A stretch of 25,804 bases of DNA from Methanobacteriota archaeon (GTDB taxonomy: Archaea > Methanobacteriota > Methanobacteria > Methanobacteriales > Methanobacteriaceae): NCBI GenBank assembly GCA_023430285.1, contig JAEZAV010000022.1, positions 1 to 25,804 of the forward strand, written 5' to 3'. The translations under genes were made by a program, and so were the position numbers. Shown here in pieces: positions 16,203 through 23,893 of this stretch. How positions within the stretch are numbered: the stretch's first letter is position 1; the number at the start of each line of letters is the position of its first letter. The notes under the pieces were generated by a model. The model was not told where the DNA came from. It ran no database searches and was given only the letters and a program-made list of their open reading frames with translations.

Positions 16203-17270
16203 ATGAAAAGAAATATACTATTTTTAGCAGCTTTAATATCATTTTTTATCTTTGTTCCAACTGCATCGGCAGCTGACAGTACTGATATTGTTATTAGCGA
16301 TGTAAATCATAAATATGCTGGAAATCATGCCAATTTAAATATTGAGGGATATGTAGAGAATTTGGATTATGATTGGGATTGGGGCACACCAGAAGGTTAT
16401 GTGAAATTAAAGGTTGTAGGAAAAAATTTCACCAGGGAATCTAATCAGTACACATCAGACGGAGATTTTTATTTTAGTATTCCAGTGAACTCGGGCAAAT
16501 ATTCATATTCTGTAAGATATGCTGGAAACTCGATGTTCGGATCTTCTTCATACAATAGCGCATACACGATTCCAAAGGGGAATTCATCATTATCACTAAA
16601 CATGAAATTGGGAATCAAAAAATTAACTCTAACAACGAAATTAACCGATCTAAAATCTAAAACACCAATATCTGGAATAATCCAAACTAAGCTAGGAACT
16701 AAAATTTATTTTACTAAAACTAATTCCCAAGGTATTGCCACCTTTACTATTCCTGACTCTTCTGGAAAACAAAACTTATTGGTTTCTTTCATTGGATCCA
16801 ATATTTATAACGGAAAAAACAGGGCCCTAAATTTTTCCATATCACCCAACAGCATTATAATATCAAAAAATACCACAAAATTTGTTAAGTATGTCGAGAA
16901 CAACAATTATCTCTACAAAAAATATGCTAAAATTACTAGTAACTATTTATTCAGTGGATTAGTAAAAACCAGTGAAAAATACAGTTACATAAAAATCAAC
17001 TCCCTCAGAACTGTTAATTTTGGAAGCGGAACTTCACATCAGATAGTTAAAACCTATCCTGATGGGTACCTAGAAGTTGACAAGTACAGCTACATTAATC
17101 AAATTGGAATTTATGATTACATAAACTACGACAACAGATACTTAGACTACATTAAAATATGTTACAATAACGGCAAAACAAAACTAATTACATGCACACA
17201 CTACTACAGTAATTACTGGATAATCAGCAGCATAGGAGTATCTAAAATTAAGTTTTATTTCTACTGCTAA
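16203..17270 (+). CDS. Secreted Ig-like surface protein
   Basis: A 355-residue exported protein. The signal peptide (residues 1-23) ends in ASA-A. Two beta-sandwich domains can be made out: residues about 25-120 (LNIEGYVEN to YSVRYAGNSMFGSSSYN) and about 130-215 (KLTLTTKLTDLKSKTPISG to LLVSFIGSNIYNGKNR), both ending in the aromatic strand and x-GN/GS-x turn usual in Ig-like repeats of methanogen surface proteins. The last 130 residues are unusually rich in Tyr, Asn and Lys (YSYINQIGIYDYINYDNRYL) and end in a bare Cys; I do not recognise that part. No anchor is visible. A G6 ribosome site lies eight bases before the ATG. Confidence 0.75.
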   Translation: MKRNILFLAALISFFIFVPTASAADSTDIVISDVNHKYAGNHANLNIEGYVENLDYDWDWGTPEGYVKLKVVGKNFTRESNQYTSDGDFYFSIPVNSGKYSYSVRYAGNSMFGSSSYNSAYTIPKGNSSLSLNMKLGIKKLTLTTKLTDLKSKTPISGIIQTKLGTKIYFTKTNSQGIATFTIPDSSGKQNLLVSFIGSNIYNGKNRALNFSISPNSIIISKNTTKFVKYVENNNYLYKKYAKITSNYLFSGLVKTSEKYSYIKINSLRTVNFGSGTSHQIVKTYPDGYLEVDKYSYINQIGIYDYINYDNRYLDYIKICYNNGKTKLITCTHYYSNYWIISSIGVSKIKFYFYC

Positions 17271-17287
17271 CTTTAAATCATTAATTC

Positions 17288-17295
17288 TTTTTTTT
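17288..17295 (+). terminator. T-run terminator
   Basis: Eight T residues 18 bases after the stop codon of the secreted Ig-like gene. Confidence 0.45.
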
Positions 17296-17381
17296 AATGA
17301 GGTTATTTTAAAGTTATTCTACAATGAATTTACGCATACATTCAATTTTTTATTAATTCAAGGGATTGGGAGGTTATTATT

Positions 17382-18467
17382 TTGGCAGGAAAGATTTTTT
17401 TAATTAAGGAGGGGAATGAATTGATTGAAATGGAAGAGGAGACCTACGTATCAGAGGATGTACTACAAGATATTATTGCCAAGTATCCTAACTTACTTGC
17501 AGGGGATCAAATTGATGAAAATGAACCTCGAAAATGGGTTTTAGTGCAACGAGAACAAGTCTTACCCTACGCTGACGGATCTAAAGTTTTTTATTTGGAC
17601 CATCTATTTCTGGACCAAGATGGTATTCCCACCATAGTAGAAACAAAAAGAAGCAGTGACATTAGACTGCGAAGAGAAGTTGTGGCACAAATGTTAGATT
17701 ATGCTTCAAATGCACTTGTGTATCTTCCAGTTGAAAAAATCAGAAATAGCCTAGAGACTAATTATCCTAATACAGATCAAGGAGCATTGTTGAAAGAAAA
17801 ACTTGATTTAAATATCAGCGTAGAAGAATTTTGGGAAAAAGTTAAGATAAATTATCAAGCAGGTAAAATAAGATTAATATTTGTTGCAGATTTCATACCA
17901 ACAGAACTTGCAACAATCGTCGAGTTTTTAAACAAACAAATGGATCCAGCAGAAGTCTTCGCAATTGAAGTCAAACAATACACACGTGGCAACCTTAAAA
18001 CATTGTTACCCACCCTTGTAGGGCAGACAGCCCAAGAAAGAATGAAGAAAAATTACTTTTCAAACAAAAAATTGGATGAAACCACCTTCTTTGAAAACTT
18101 AGATGAAAATGAAGCAGCATTGTACAGAGAACTACTAGAATTTGCCAGAGAAAAAAATCTAAAAATAAGTTGGGGATCCAAGAGCTTTTCCATAAACACA
18201 GTCAAAGATGACACCAACATAAACATCCTCAGGGGATACTGTAAACTAAGTTCTTTTGGACAGTTCCTTTTTGCAACGGCAGGCAGCATATCCAAATTAG
18301 AAAATGGAAGTTCCATTCTTGGAGAGTATGAAGTACTGAATGACTTCACAACAAAGGTAAGTGACGGCTACAGTTTCAATTTAAAAGAAATGGATGAAGA
18401 TCAATTGAACAGTTTGTTAAAAGTACTAGAAACCATAATTTACAGGATTAACCTGGAATCATTTTGA
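17382..18467 (+). CDS. PD-(D/E)XK nuclease-like protein
   Basis: A 361-residue soluble protein. The N-terminal third has a restriction-endonuclease-like core: YLDHLFLDQDG (D73), IPTIVETKRSSD (E87, K89) and EVVAQMLDYASN (Q103, Y107), which is the D, ExK, QxxxY pattern of NucS and Cas4-type nucleases. The conserved IRLIFVADFIPTELATIVEF and FAIEVKQYTRG follow, as in proteins related to DUF91/NucS. The C-terminal part, with SWGSKSFSINTVKD and LNSLLKVLETIIYRI, is not recognised. The start is TTG at 17382, eight bases after GGAGGT; no better start exists. It stands alone, with T runs on both sides. DNA repair or defence is plausible; substrate unknown. Confidence 0.72.
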   Translation: MAGKIFLIKEGNELIEMEEETYVSEDVLQDIIAKYPNLLAGDQIDENEPRKWVLVQREQVLPYADGSKVFYLDHLFLDQDGIPTIVETKRSSDIRLRREVVAQMLDYASNALVYLPVEKIRNSLETNYPNTDQGALLKEKLDLNISVEEFWEKVKINYQAGKIRLIFVADFIPTELATIVEFLNKQMDPAEVFAIEVKQYTRGNLKTLLPTLVGQTAQERMKKNYFSNKKLDETTFFENLDENEAALYRELLEFAREKNLKISWGSKSFSINTVKDDTNINILRGYCKLSSFGQFLFATAGSISKLENGSSILGEYEVLNDFTTKVSDGYSFNLKEMDEDQLNSLLKVLETIIYRINLESF

Positions 18468-18493
18468 TAAATAAAATATATTCTTCTGATTTC

Positions 18494-18501
18494 TTTTTTT
18501 T
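18494..18501 (+). terminator. T-run terminator
   Basis: Eight T residues 26 bases after the stop codon of the PD-(D/E)XK gene. Confidence 0.45.
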
Positions 18502-18696
18502 AAATTTCAAAGGAATTTAGGTATTTCTATCATTTTACTCCTTTTAATAATAATTTTGTACTAATGATGTAGTTTGCCTGCTTGAATTTTTGCTATATAA
18601 CAAGATTATTGTCAAAATTAATTCAAAAAAAATATTAATATATTAAATTAAATGTCATACTATTTAGTAGTAATATTGGATAATGGGGGGAATTAG

Positions 18697-19230
18697 GTGG
18701 AGAAAGATGATGATAACGGGGAAAGAGATAAAAAAACCAATACAGAAACCATAGACCAAATTGAGAAAAAAGAATCTAATTTTGATAAAAAGGAATCCAA
18801 TTCAATAGAATGTCCTTCATGTCATGCGGAAATTGCCTCTGATAAAAAATTCTGTACAAAATGTGGAACATCTTTGACTCTTAAGCCTAATAATAACCAT
18901 CAAACAAAAAACAACCAAGACTTAGATAAGAATATAGATAATCTCAAAACAACGGGTAAGGAATTCATGAAAGGTTTGGGTGGAATTTTAGATAAAACTG
19001 CAGCCAGTATTGATGAAAAGTTAACTCAAGAAAAACCATCACCCACAAGTAAAGATATCAATAAAAAGCTCAAAAAATTGAGACAACAACGGGAAACTAA
19101 ACCGGGATATCTTATTTGTGATAGCTGTGGAGGTTACTACGAACTTCAAACAGGTGAAAGTCCCGAGGATTTCAGTGATGAATGTGAATGTGGAGGAAAT
19201 TTAGGCCATTATCATGACCTTCCAGAATAA
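18697..19230 (+). CDS. Protein with two zinc-ribbon motifs
   Basis: A 177-residue hydrophilic protein. After a charged N-terminus (EKDDDNGERDKKTN) comes a zinc ribbon CPSC-x11-CTKC (about 39-57), a long Lys/Asn-rich helical linker (about 60-140), and a second Cys cluster CDSCGGYYELQTGESPEDF with CECGG, ending LGHYHDLPE. The second cluster could form another ribbon. There is no membrane segment. The GTG start at 18697 lies six bases after a G6 tract. The stop is 15 bases before the M48-like gene, so the two are cotranscribed; the ribbon protein may bind or guide the peptidase-like partner, which is inference. Confidence 0.75.
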   Translation: MEKDDDNGERDKKTNTETIDQIEKKESNFDKKESNSIECPSCHAEIASDKKFCTKCGTSLTLKPNNNHQTKNNQDLDKNIDNLKTTGKEFMKGLGGILDKTAASIDEKLTQEKPSPTSKDINKKLKKLRQQRETKPGYLICDSCGGYYELQTGESPEDFSDECECGGNLGHYHDLPE

Positions 19231-19245
19231 GGGGGATGAAATAAA

Positions 19246-20178
19246 ATGATGGAAAGAAATAAGTTGGTCATGCTAAACCCGCGGGAATATGAACATCACA
19301 TGGATAAATATCTGTTACATAAATTGGAAGAGACTCCTGGAGCAGAAAAATTTGCCAGGGAATTTCAAAAACATGGTTTGGAAAGATATTACAGTATCAT
19401 TTACACAGGTAGCTACTTGAGGGTAAGTGAAGAACAGTTTCCAGATGTTTATGAAATTTTAAAGAAAGCCTGTGAAATAATTCATCTTACTGAAATTCCA
19501 GATTTATACATATTTCCAGGTTCTGGTATCGAAGCATTTGCATTTGGTTCAGAAAATCCCATAGTTCTTATTTCAAGAAGAACAGTGGATTGGTTAACAG
19601 ATGATGAATTGTTGGGGCTTATAGGTCACCAAGTAGGTCACATCAAAAGTGGCCATATGCTGTATCAGGATATGGTAAGAATTTTACCTACACTTGGAAG
19701 TATAATTGGTGGATCAACACTGGGAATAGGAAAACTCTTCACAGGAGCAATTGAAAAGGGATTACTTCAGTGGGCCCTTATGTCAGATTTAACAGCAGAT
19801 CGGGCGGGACTACTAACTTGCCAAAACCTAGAGGATTATCTAAAATTATTAATGAAAACTGGTGGGGCACCAAGAAAGTACTACAAAAAGAAAAAAGAAC
19901 TGGATACAACTGGATTCAAAAAACAGGCACGTGAATTTAAAGCATTAGACACAGATTCTGTGGAACAACTTGCTAAATTAGCAATAATATCAGAACGTTA
20001 CCATCCATGGGCAGTTTTAAGGGCTTCAGAACTTCTAAAATGGGTAGATTCCGGAAAATACCAGAAAATACTAGATAAAGCCGATTCAGAAGTTATTTTA
20101 TGTTTCAACCGTGGATCAGAACTAGAAGTGGGTGAGGTATTCTGTGGAGAATGTGGAGAAAAAATATGGAAACGATGA
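19246..20178 (+). CDS. M48-family metallopeptidase-like protein with altered active site
   Basis: A 310-residue protein with the layout of a soluble M48 (Ste24/HtpX-type) peptidase: PDLYIFPGSGIEAFAFGSEN, then LLGLIGHQVGHIKSGH, then MSDLTADRAGLL. The family uses HExxH and a third ligand Glu in ExxADRAG. Here the motif is HQVGH (128-132, codon CAA in place of GAA), so the catalytic Glu is Gln, and the third ligand is Asp (D181). Both changes should remove or reduce peptidase activity. Residues 143-175 contain a weakly hydrophobic segment (LPTLGSIIGGSTLGIG). The end has one CGECG pair, half a zinc ribbon. A GGGGGATGA ribosome site is present. It follows the zinc-ribbon gene by 15 bases. A binding or chaperone role is possible. 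Confidence 0.82.
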   Translation: MMERNKLVMLNPREYEHHMDKYLLHKLEETPGAEKFAREFQKHGLERYYSIIYTGSYLRVSEEQFPDVYEILKKACEIIHLTEIPDLYIFPGSGIEAFAFGSENPIVLISRRTVDWLTDDELLGLIGHQVGHIKSGHMLYQDMVRILPTLGSIIGGSTLGIGKLFTGAIEKGLLQWALMSDLTADRAGLLTCQNLEDYLKLLMKTGGAPRKYYKKKKELDTTGFKKQAREFKALDTDSVEQLAKLAIISERYHPWAVLRASELLKWVDSGKYQKILDKADSEVILCFNRGSELEVGEVFCGECGEKIWKR

Positions 20179-20278
20179 TTCATATTTCAAAAAAATTATT
20201 TGTTATTTTCCCATATTATAATAACTCCATATAACAAAAAATTCTCTTCACATCCAAATTAATTTTTATTCATGCTAT

Positions 20279-20566
20279 TCAATCAAATTTTTTTTCACAA
20301 ATATTGTTCACTGAGCAGCTTTCACATTTCTTAGGAGTTCTACAATATCCATAATTATCTTTTCCAAGTTCCGATGCGTAGCAGTAAAGCCCTTTGTTTA
20401 TTTCTCTTAAAGTATATGGCAAATTAAGACTTAATAAATACTCTTTGACATTTTCATGGTTCATTTCATTTTTATCGATAATTCCAGTAATTTCTAAGAA
20501 TCTTTCATTAGCTGAATCTAATTTATATGATTCATTAACGAACTTTAACTCCACAATATCACCCAT
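20279..20566 (-). CDS. Endonuclease III-like protein, C-terminal fragment
   Basis: This 95-residue frame is the C-terminal half of an HhH-GPD base-excision glycosylase. YKLDSANERFLEITGI matches the family's VDxHVxRxxxRLG segment; Asp17 is the expected catalytic aspartate. The end has CRTPKKCESCSVNNIC, a C-x5-C-x2-C-x5-C set close to the C-x6-C-x2-C-x5-C iron-sulfur loop of endonuclease III. Its ATG overlaps the stop of the upstream frame (TAATG), but a one-base shift rather than two genes explains it best: adding one T on the coding strand at about 20577 turns NVLII-stop into NVxDYIMGDIVEL, the usual helix after the hairpin. It would therefore be translated only as part of the joined protein, unless coupled reinitiation works. 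Confidence 0.72.
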   Translation of the reverse strand: MGDIVELKFVNESYKLDSANERFLEITGIIDKNEMNHENVKEYLLSLNLPYTLREINKGLYCYASELGKDNYGYCRTPKKCESCSVNNICEKKFD

Positions 20567-21117
20567 TATATAATCAAAACATTTACTCCAACCCCATAAA
20601 TATCGTTCCAGGGTTTTTGTTTCTCTTTAAAATCTTCCCATTCATTGACCGATATATTTAGGAATTTAGTATCCTCAACATGGTTCAAACCCTTATACTG
20701 GGCATATTGGTTTTTTATGTAGTTTGAAAAGCTCGCATCATAATTTTCTTTTAGATAATTGCACGATACAAGCATATACCATAATAACTTGTAGTAAGCT
20801 GCTCCTTTACGTCCATTAAACTCTTTCACAGATCGATAAAAACTCTTTCCCTCTGCTCCGTATATTCCATTTTTCATATTCTGATACAGTGGTGATTCTA
20901 ATGATCCTGCAAAGTCTCTATTGTATTTTTTCTCATAATTGGTATTGTTTAAAATGCTTCCTATTTTCTCAATAGAATAGATATCATATTTCTCTAAAAA
21001 ATCAACAAAAATCCAATCATCGAATCCCATTTGATCATAAGCCCGACAAATAAACACTTTTTCTGAGTTATCCCAACGTTCGTCAAATCCTTTCCAAGTA
21101 GGTCTGGTTTTTTCCAC
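20566..21117 (-). CDS. Endonuclease III-like protein, N-terminal fragment
   Basis: This 183-residue frame carries the N-terminal half of the same protein. Near its end WNDIYGVGVN resembles the helix-hairpin-helix of HhH-GPD glycosylases (GVG), but the Lys of bifunctional enzymes (as in GVGRK) is replaced by Asn, so a monofunctional glycosylase would be expected if the protein is active. Most of the rest (FICRAYDQMGFDDWIFVDFL, YKLLWYMLVSCNYL) is not recognised. The start is GTG at 21117; an ATG at 21122 lies out of frame. AATATATAAA at about 21151-21160 on the minus strand could be its own TATA box. With the next frame the total would be about 278 residues. Confidence 0.65.
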   Translation of the reverse strand: MEKTRPTWKGFDERWDNSEKVFICRAYDQMGFDDWIFVDFLEKYDIYSIEKIGSILNNTNYEKKYNRDFAGSLESPLYQNMKNGIYGAEGKSFYRSVKEFNGRKGAAYYKLLWYMLVSCNYLKENYDASFSNYIKNQYAQYKGLNHVEDTKFLNISVNEWEDFKEKQKPWNDIYGVGVNVLII

Positions 21118-21216
21118 AGCATTTTTAATTATTTTGCTAGCATATTCTTTTTTTATATATTAACTTCCATTTAGAATTTAACAATATAATTGAGATGTAT
21201 ACATATTTTAATAATT

Positions 21217-21256
21217 CTAAAATCCCTCGAGTCTAAAATCCCTTGAGAGGGTTTAG
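21217..21256 (-). terminator. Repeat/hairpin element after the ATPase gene
   Basis: A 15-base unit CTAAAATCCCTCGAG (21217-21231) is repeated one base later with one change (21233-21247), and the second copy then folds back as AGGGTTTAG (21248-21256). On RNA the second copy forms a stem CCCT/AGGG extended by CTAAA/TTTAG around a TGAG loop. It lies 19-58 bases beyond the stop of the ATPase gene and before the endonuclease III-like gene. A terminator or processing site for the operon is likely; a binding site for a regulator is also possible. Confidence 0.55.
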
Positions 21257-21274
21257 TTTTATTCATTTTCAACA

Positions 21275-23650
21275 TCAATGAACTTTAATTTCGAGTGGAT
21301 CTTTGCATTTTTTATTTTTACATCTCAAAATTTTTAAATCCTTAAAATAACCTAATGGGGCATGACATTTGCTACATTTTAGTAGTTCATCAATTTCGTG
21401 CACTGAATTGCAAAAACGATTCACTTCATCTATTGAAACATTATTAGCAATTGGATTATGATGAGATAAAAGATTTCCAAGCATAATATTTTTATCTAAT
21501 TCTCTAAAAGCATCATCAATTTTCTCTTTGTAATCTTCGTCACGGATAATTGAAAGTAATCTTGATTTAGCAGGTTCCAAAAGGTCATTAATTTCATATT
21601 TTTTGGAGGGATTAGCGGGTATTTTAGTTTGGGTTCTATTACAAATATCTTCCAATAACCATTCTAAATAACGTCTACCTTCGTTACCTGCACAATATTT
21701 ATCTCCGTTTTTAATACGGTCTTCTATTTTTTTCCACTTCACTTTATAAGGACGAATATTTGGACCATTTTCTTCATCCCAACCAATTATTGTAAAATTT
21801 CTAAATTGATTGTTTAGATTATAAACCCTCTGAGCTGCTTTTATCTGTTCAAACCAAATATTATCATGAGTAGTTATAATAAACTGTTTATCCTCAAATT
21901 CTTCAAATAATAGTTGAGAAACCTTTTCACGATGTCTGGAATCCATAGTTGTCACAACATCATCTAAAACAAGGAGAGAAAAATTAGTGTATACTTTTTT
22001 AAATAATGCCAGGAAGATACACAATCCTAATGAATCAAGGTGACCTTCACTACTCATGGATCTTGGATCTTTGTCTTTAGCTCCGAAAATTGTCATTTTT
22101 AGATCTGTACTTCCCTTCCTATTGGGATTAATTCCAAGTTTAATATTTTCATAGGATTCATTGGGATGTAAAATGCTGTAGTAATGCTCCACATTCTCTT
22201 TAATAGTATCGTAAAACTCCTGAATTTTTCTCTTTTTAATTGAAGAAAATTCTGTATAAATTATTTCTGAGACTTCAGATTGATGTTTTAAACCTTTTAT
22301 AAGGTCTAAATTTTTGTTTTGTTTCTGTAGGATTTCAGATACATCCTTTAAATTTTGATTAAGATTCTGAAGTTGTAAAGCTTCTTTGGAAGGTTCAATT
22401 GATTCTTCTAATTGTTTAGATACTGCACATATATCCTTCATATTTGCATCTAATTTTAAAATAAAATCTTTAAATTCATCTATTGAAAATTTAGCAGTCA
22501 TAACTGAAGATACATTGACATTTTTTAGAATATCACATAAAATTTTCACATAAGAAGATATTTCTTCCTTAAACTCTTTTAATTCATCAAAATAATCAAC
22601 TTTTGATTCGAGTTCAATTAAATAGTTATATATTGAACTAGAATAATTATTCACATTGTTTAAGGAATATTTTAAGTTTTCATTAGTCTGTTTAATAGAA
22701 TCTAATCTTGCTAAACGCTCTTTAATATTATAGATAAGTTTTTCACCATCAATGTCATTTTCACATAATGGACATTTTTCAGCATTTTTTTCAATTATTT
22801 CAAGCGAATTCTGAAGTAATTTCATTAAAGAAAATTCAGATTGACTGTTATTTTTTACAGATTCTACATACTTTTCTGATTTAGAAAGTTCTTCAAGTAT
22901 TTTTTCAATTAATATAAAAATGTTCTTAAATACTCGTAAACTATCATTTAAAGCATTAAGTGACTTGTTATCTATTTGTTTAGAAATTTTGTCGATTTCT
23001 TCAACACATCCCTCAATTTCCCCAATGGAATTTAGGGATTCTAAACTTTGTTCAGTAAGTAATTGATTAATATGAAATAAAATTTCGTCAGAATTTTGAA
23101 TATTAAGAATTTCATTGATTTCTGAATTGTTTTTATCAATTTTTTCTTCAATGTCTTTGATTTTTTCCTTTAGATATTTATTTGCCTGAAACATTGCGGT
23201 ATCAATTTTTTCAAGCTTTTCTGAACCAATGATGTCACTAATAAATTTATAACGCTCTGAAGGAGTGGTGTTAATCAAATTTAATATTTGGGATCTTCGC
23301 AATATAAATTTCCCATTTTTTGCTAAGTCGATATCTTCCTTGAAAATATCTGGAAAATCGGGTGTAGAATTAAATGTTCTAGTAATGATGTGGGTTTCAG
23401 GATTAATTTCTAAACTAACGCTAGATTTTTCTGGATTATTGGTGTTGGGACCGTAATCATCCAGTGCTAAATCTCCTCTTGTTTTTAAGTGTGAAATTTT
23501 TCCTGTAAAAAAGAATTCAATGGCGTCTATTATGGAACTTTTTCCAGTTCCATTTTCACCCAATAATAACAGACTTTTTTCTTGAAGATCCAAGTTTAAT
23601 TCTTCAGGAATTCCTCTAAAAGCAGTGATGTTGATACTTTTAATTTTCAT
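21275..23650 (-). CDS. Zinc-hook SMC/Rad50-like ATPase with C-terminal zinc motif
   Basis: A 791-residue ABC-type ATPase. Walker A is GENGTGKSS (31-39). The middle is a long coiled coil (about 140-500) with CPLC at 293-296, the position and form of a Rad50-type zinc hook. The head ends with the signature SSEGHLDSLGL (about 532-542), Walker B LLVLDDVVTTMDS (about 557-569) and the H-loop TTHD (about 592). Beyond the head lies a helical domain of about 150 residues (LEWLLEDICNRT, NLLSHHNPI) and a cysteine set CSKC with CKNKKC that could bind zinc. The layout resembles SbcC/RloC-type proteins, but I cannot show an RNase motif. ATG at 23650 (not the TTG at 23659) overlaps the upstream small gene by 11 bases, so translation is coupled. 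It should bind or scan DNA ends with the helicase and nuclease encoded before it. Confidence 0.9.
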   Translation of the reverse strand: MKIKSINITAFRGIPEELNLDLQEKSLLLLGENGTGKSSIIDAIEFFFTGKISHLKTRGDLALDDYGPNTNNPEKSSVSLEINPETHIITRTFNSTPDFPDIFKEDIDLAKNGKFILRRSQILNLINTTPSERYKFISDIIGSEKLEKIDTAMFQANKYLKEKIKDIEEKIDKNNSEINEILNIQNSDEILFHINQLLTEQSLESLNSIGEIEGCVEEIDKISKQIDNKSLNALNDSLRVFKNIFILIEKILEELSKSEKYVESVKNNSQSEFSLMKLLQNSLEIIEKNAEKCPLCENDIDGEKLIYNIKERLARLDSIKQTNENLKYSLNNVNNYSSSIYNYLIELESKVDYFDELKEFKEEISSYVKILCDILKNVNVSSVMTAKFSIDEFKDFILKLDANMKDICAVSKQLEESIEPSKEALQLQNLNQNLKDVSEILQKQNKNLDLIKGLKHQSEVSEIIYTEFSSIKKRKIQEFYDTIKENVEHYYSILHPNESYENIKLGINPNRKGSTDLKMTIFGAKDKDPRSMSSEGHLDSLGLCIFLALFKKVYTNFSLLVLDDVVTTMDSRHREKVSQLLFEEFEDKQFIITTHDNIWFEQIKAAQRVYNLNNQFRNFTIIGWDEENGPNIRPYKVKWKKIEDRIKNGDKYCAGNEGRRYLEWLLEDICNRTQTKIPANPSKKYEINDLLEPAKSRLLSIIRDEDYKEKIDDAFRELDKNIMLGNLLSHHNPIANNVSIDEVNRFCNSVHEIDELLKCSKCHAPLGYFKDLKILRCKNKKCKDPLEIKVH

Positions 23651-23810
23651 CTGTATCAACCAACCTAATCATTTTAAGAAATTTTTGTTTGGAATCTAAA
23701 GATTCATTTTCATATCTTTTTTTAAGATCAAAGAGAACTTCATCAGGAATTTTCTTTTCAAGTTCCAATTTTTTGAAGAGTTCTTCAAAAATTTCTTCTT
23801 CTAACCCCAT
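23640..23810 (-). CDS. Small acidic operon protein (56 aa)
   Basis: A 56-residue frame starting at ATG 23810, with GGGGGT six bases upstream, and overlapping the ATPase start by 11 bases. The protein is highly charged and helical: MGLEEEIFEELFKKLELEKK, then IPDEVLFDLKKRYEN and a tail ending LVDTDEN. Such small partners are typical of multi-gene DNA-processing or defence operons; a role as a subunit or assembly factor for the ATPase is inference. I do not recognise the family. The gap to the nuclease gene is 83 bases. Confidence 0.75.
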   Translation of the reverse strand: MGLEEEIFEELFKKLELEKKIPDEVLFDLKKRYENESLDSKQKFLKMIRLVDTDEN

Positions 23811-23893
23811 AATTATACCCCCAACTATTTTTACACTTTACTTATCAATATCAACCAAATAAGAAATGTAACTTTGAACATTACAATAATCAT

